DNA of 64,000 nucleotides, from assembly GCF_027409185.1 (NCBI RefSeq), contig NC_084462.1:44898679-44962678 (forward strand), read 5' to 3'. Of this stretch, positions 60,791 to 64,000 are shown piece after piece. A program made the translations under genes and the position numbers. Below the pieces are notes generated by a model, which ran no database searches, had not been told where the DNA came from, and saw only the letters and a list, made by a program, of their open reading frames with translations. This DNA comes from Cynocephalus volans (lineage: Eukaryota > Chordata > Mammalia > Dermoptera > Cynocephalidae). Each line of letters begins with the position of its first letter. The first letter of the stretch is position 1.

Positions 60791-61842
60791 TAAACCCAGG
60801 CAGCCTAGCTCTTTTCCATTCTCATGACTGCAGAAAGAAATGGAAATGTTCAGGACAATCCAGAATTTGGCAGAAAAAGTCCATTTTTCCAGGAACTGGC
60901 TGCAGACATCCAGTAGCCCACAAAAGCCCCTAGCCGGCCTTTCTGGTATGTTGTGTGCAGCAGCAAGGCTTGGCAGTGGGTCCAGGGTACTCTGAGCTTT
61001 TTCTTGGCTGAAAAAAATGCAAATTCTAACTCAAGAGTTGTGAGTTTCCTTGATTGCATCTGCACTGACAGGCTAGAAAATCAATGCTACTCTTGCCGCA
61101 AGTGCATGGTGCAAGTGATTTTGTTGCATTTTCGGCTTGGCTGAGGAACCCTGAAAGTAGACTCAAGACCCCAGGTTTGGCTGCTCCAATAGAGGTATGA
61201 AATTGACAGTCAAGTGGGAATAAACAGCTGGCTGTGTCCAGAGCTTCTCGGTGAAACCCATGTGGGGACTGATAGACAGTCACCCCAAGGAGGAGAGGCA
61301 AGCCGCTCTGTGGATGAGACCCTCGTGGACTGTCTGAGGATGTGCTTTCTCTTCGTCAGCTACTTTGTTAAAAATAAGTGTGTTATTAAGAGCGTAGTTT
61401 TGTATCAGGCACTATGCTTCGGAAAGCTGCTTGTACAAAGCTGCTGGCCACACTTACCGCTTTGAATTCTCAGGCAACGCGGTAACATCAGCACTATTAT
61501 TCCCCTATTTGGTGAACAAGGAAACTAAAGCTGTGTCCCAGCCAGAAGGAGTGGGGACGATGGGAACCCAGCAGAGCCTGCCCTGGGGCACTCCCACCCT
61601 CCCCCGGTGTGTCCCAGTAGCCTCCTTTCTCTACTGCAGAAGCAGGACAGGCACCTCGAAGCAGGCAAGTCACAACCTGAGGACTGAGGACAAGCTGTTC
61701 TCCCAGGAGCCCGTGTATTTGTTTATCTTCCCTCCTGCGTGGCTCTGGTTACCAGGGGGCCTGCACACTGGGGTTTCTCAGCAGCCACAGAAGGAACTGG
61801 CTGGGCCCTGAGCTCTGGGGTCTGGGCCTGGAGAGTTTTTAC

Positions 61843-61895
61843 CTTCGCTGCTTCCCAGCTGGAATTCAACAGGTGCTGCCGGAAGGGCCCAAAAC
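61843..61895 (-). CDS. PGPEP1L: PGPEP1L exon: GFGPF signature
   Basis: A 53-base exon. Acceptor 'ggtttcag|GT', donor 'GCGAAG|gtaaaa'. It reads (G)FGPFRQHLLNSSWEAAK, the N-terminal signature of pyroglutamyl peptidase I (human PGPEP1: TGFGPFGEHTVNASW, with the Phe-Gly-Pro-Phe loop helping bind the pyroglutamate ring). The phase (2 bases before the first full codon) needs a preceding exon ending in G after a Thr or Ser codon. It joins in frame to GAG of the exon at 39184. No lesion. It is 22.7 kb from that exon. Confidence 0.9.
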
Positions 61896-62189
61896 CTGAA
61901 ACCAAAGATATCCAGGTTTGCTTAAGCCAGGCTTTGGGACTGGGGCCTCTCCTCCCTGGGCTGCTCTCCAAGGCCCAACTACACTCTTGTTAGAATCTCT
62001 TGCTGCTCCCAGGCCATCTCGGGCCCTAGGAACTCCCACATCCCCTGTTCAAGGATGCCTGCAGCCTTACCAAGCTGGAAGCTTTCTCAGAGTCCTTTTA
62101 CGTGAGGCATTGTGGGGAGCCAAAAAACAACATGGGGCCAACCCGCTGCCAAGCTAGGAGAGCTTCAGAACATGTGCGCACGATGTCTG

Positions 62190-63165
62190 ATTAAAATGCA
62201 CATTTTGTAAAGAACCCAGAAATAGACCCACACACATACGCCCGATCCTTTGTTGATGAAGGTGCAAAAGCAACTCAGTGGGGGAGGCACAGCCTTTTCA
62301 ACTGTGCTGGGACAGTTGGACACTAACAGGCAAGCAAATGCACCCTCAACCTAAGTCTCACAGTTTATGCAAAAATTAACTTAACGTGGATCATGAAAAT
62401 AAACGTAAGAAATAAAACTAATGTTTTTAGGGAAGAAAATCTTGGTACCTGAGGCTAGGCAAAGAGTTCTTAGACTTGAAACCAAAAGCACTATTCATAG
62501 AAGGCAAAATTGACAAATCGGACTCCATCAAAATTAAAAACTTTTGCTCTGCGAAAGACCACATTAAAAGGATAAAAAGACAAGCTACAGATAGGGAGAC
62601 AATAATTGCAAATCATACATCTTACCAAGGCATTGTACGTAGAACATATTCAAAACTCTCAAAACTCAGTATTAAGATTAGAAACAATCCAATTAGCAAA
62701 TGGGCAAAAGACATGAAGAGACATTTCACTGAAGAGGATAGACAGACGGCAAATAAGCACATGAAAAGATGTTCAGCACCATTAGCCATCAGGGAAATGC
62801 AAACAAAAACCATGAGATTTCACTCACCTCTATCAGAGTGGCTACCACAGAAATACTGATAACACCATGTGCTGGCAAGGATGAGAAACCGGGTCGCACA
62901 CACATTGCTGGTGGGATGAGAAATGGTACTACTGCTGTGGGAAATAGTTTGACAGTTTCCTTTAAAACCGAAAGCTGACTTACCAGCCTTGTATTCCTGG
63001 ACCTTTATCTCTGAGAAATGAAAACTTATTTTTACAGCTGTGTTCATGATGTTCATAACACTTTTATGTGTAATGGCCCAAAGCCGGAAACTACCCAAAT
63101 GTTCTTCAATGGGTGAACAGTTAAACTTTGGTTCATCCATATTCTGGAATACTTCTCAGCAGTGA
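62190..63165 (+). repeat. LINE-1 ORF2 3' part (L1M type)
   Basis: Long continuous L1 ORF2 match: 'agaacccagaaatagaccca', 'ccatcaaaattaaaaacttt', 'gcaaatgggcaaaagacatg', 'catcagggaaatgcaaacaa', 'tcatccatattctggaatac'. It encodes a broken ORF2 C-terminus and ends in a GAAA-rich tail (63166-63190). Confidence 0.92.
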
Positions 63166-63185
63166 AAAGAAAAGAAAAAGAAAAA

Positions 63186-63660
63186 AAGTGGAAACAACTC
63201 AAATGTCCATCAAATGATGAATGGGAAAAAAAAAATGTAGTATTAGCTGTACAATGGAATATCATTCAGCCATAAAGAGAAATGAAGCTGGTATACACTA
63301 CAACATAGATGAACCTTGGAGACGTCATGCTAAGAGAAGCAGACAGCCACAGCAGGCCACATATTGTATGATTCCTTTTACATGGAATGTCCTGAATAGG
63401 CAAATCTATAGAGACAGGAAGTACATTGGTCGTTGCCTAGGCTGGGTTGTGTGTGTTGTAGGTCAGAGGGACATGGGGGTGACAACTAAGGGGAGTGGGG
63501 TTTCTTTCCAGAGTACTGAAAATGTCCTAAAATTGATTGTGGTGATGAATGAATAACTCTGAGAACACACTAGGAGTCATTAATTGTACACTTTCAGTGA
63601 ATGAATTGTAATGTACAGCATGTAAATTATATTGCAATAAAGCTGTTAAACATTTTTTTA
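63186..63660 (+). repeat. Second LINE-1 3' end (L1M type)
   Basis: Restarts the same L1 segment that closed the previous copy ('caactcaaatgtccatcaaa', 'tggaatatcattcagccata'), then the 3' UTR ('tttacatggaatgtcctgaa', 'taattgtacactttcagtga', 'attgcaataaagctgttaaa'). So it is a separate insertion next to the first. Confidence 0.9.
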
Positions 63661-63965
63661 AATGAAGGAACCACTGATAACACATAACTTGGATGAATTT
63701 CAAGGGTATTCTGCTGAGTGAAAAAAAGCCAGTCTCAAAAGGATACATACTGCATGATTCCATTTATAAAATATTTCTAAAATAAAAGAGCTATAGAGAT
63801 GGAGAACAGATTAATGGTTGTCAGGAGTTAGGGATGGGGAAGGGGATAGGGGTGGTTGTAAAGGGGTAGAACAAGGGAACTTTGTGGTCATGGTACAGTT
63901 ATGTATCTGCATTGTGGAAGTAGTTATAGGAAGGTATACATGTGATAAAATTGCATAGAGCTGTG
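63661..63965 (+). repeat. Third LINE-1 3' end fragment
   Basis: 'cataacttggatgaatttca', 'gtattctgctgagtgaaaaa', 'tactgcatgattccatttat', 'atggttgtcaggagttaggg', 'aaattgcatagagctgtgca'. A third L1 3' piece in the same orientation, running into a CA-rich stretch at the window end. Confidence 0.88.
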
Positions 63966-64000
63966 CACACATGCACACACATGCACACATGTATACATAC

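Larger units (their letters stand above)
39185..61842 (-). other. PGPEP1L: Large PGPEP1L intron
   Basis: A 22.7-kb intron (donor gtaaaa at 61837-61842, acceptor ctgcag). It contains the CpG island (41200-42050), many LTR, LINE, MIR and MITE pieces listed separately, and simple repeats. 39185-41199 holds only a weak old-repeat piece near 39785-40000. 53000-54985 shows nothing recognised. No gene was found inside it on either strand. Confidence 0.85.
36692..61895 (-). pseudogene. PGPEP1L: PGPEP1L locus, four exons seen, probably inactivated
   Basis: A minus-strand gene convergent with IGF1R, the same arrangement as human PGPEP1L. PGPEP1 removes N-terminal pyroglutamate from peptides in the cytosol; PGPEP1L is its less studied paralogue. 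Four exons join in frame: GFGPF exon (61843-61895), ELSKLGLG exon (39062-39184), LAVHVGV exon (37625-37851) and catalytic Cys/His exon (36692-36932). Splice dinucleotides and phases are all consistent. The Glu, Cys and His of the family triad are kept. Two lesions argue for loss of function: a TGA at 37783-37785 and an apparent 1-base insertion near 36784-36790. A first exon with the start Met was not found and may lie past 64000. An assembly error at each lesion is the main alternative. Confidence 0.82.
61896..64000 (-). other. PGPEP1L: PGPEP1L 5' intron (part)
   Basis: No first exon with a start Met and a donor matching the phase of the GFGPF exon was found. The stretch is mostly the three L1 3' ends described below. 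The first exon probably lies beyond 64000. Confidence 0.6.

Noticed and set aside
62041..62110. Possible first exon of PGPEP1L (a GTAAGG donor on the minus strand at about 62076)
   Set aside because: The upstream codons do not resemble the expected VVVTG end and the phase does not fit, so the first exon is considered not found.

Overview
This is a mammalian genomic window from chromosomal euchromatin, with long introns, GT-AG exons, L1, MIR and L3/CR1 relics, MaLR-type LTRs and microsatellites. It shows no Alu. It does carry monomeric and dimeric SINEs whose body is a tRNA-Ile gene copy. As I remember the literature, tRNA-Ile-derived SINEs in monomer and dimer form are the hallmark of colugos (Dermoptera, CYN SINEs), so a flying lemur such as Galeopterus is the best guess. 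The species call is inference.

Left half (1-33460, + strand): the last eight coding exons of IGF1R, the insulin-like growth factor 1 receptor, and its whole 3' UTR of about 7 kb. The exons, numbered 14-21 by counting back from the last of 21, encode the end of the extracellular stalk, the transmembrane helix, the NPEY juxtamembrane region, the complete tyrosine kinase domain and the C-terminal tail. From the first whole codon of exon 14 (Tyr) there are 438 sense codons and a stop. If that Tyr is residue 930, this matches the human length exactly. The exons join in frame with consensus splice sites and no damage. The 3' UTR ends at an AATAAA at 33437 and holds candidate let-7, miR-145, miR-7 and miR-223 seed matches.

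Right half (36692-61895, - strand): four exons of PGPEP1L, the pyroglutamyl-peptidase I-like gene, tail to tail with IGF1R as in human. The Glu, Cys and His positions of the family's catalytic triad are all present and the splice sites are usable. One exon, however, has an in-frame TGA at 37783-37785, and the last exon looks frameshifted by one base in its C-terminal tail. This looks like a recently decayed, lineage-specific pseudogene and is the main discovery of the window. The first coding exon was not found and may lie beyond 64000.

The rest of the right half is one large PGPEP1L intron (39185-61842). It is filled with LINE fragments on both strands, three lineage-type MST-like solo LTRs (one mosaic), MLT1 LTRs, three copies of a roughly 80-bp TA-flanked MITE (one split by a SINE), simple repeats, and a CpG island at about 41200-42050 with no known gene. 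No tRNA, rRNA, CRISPR or other protein-coding gene was found.
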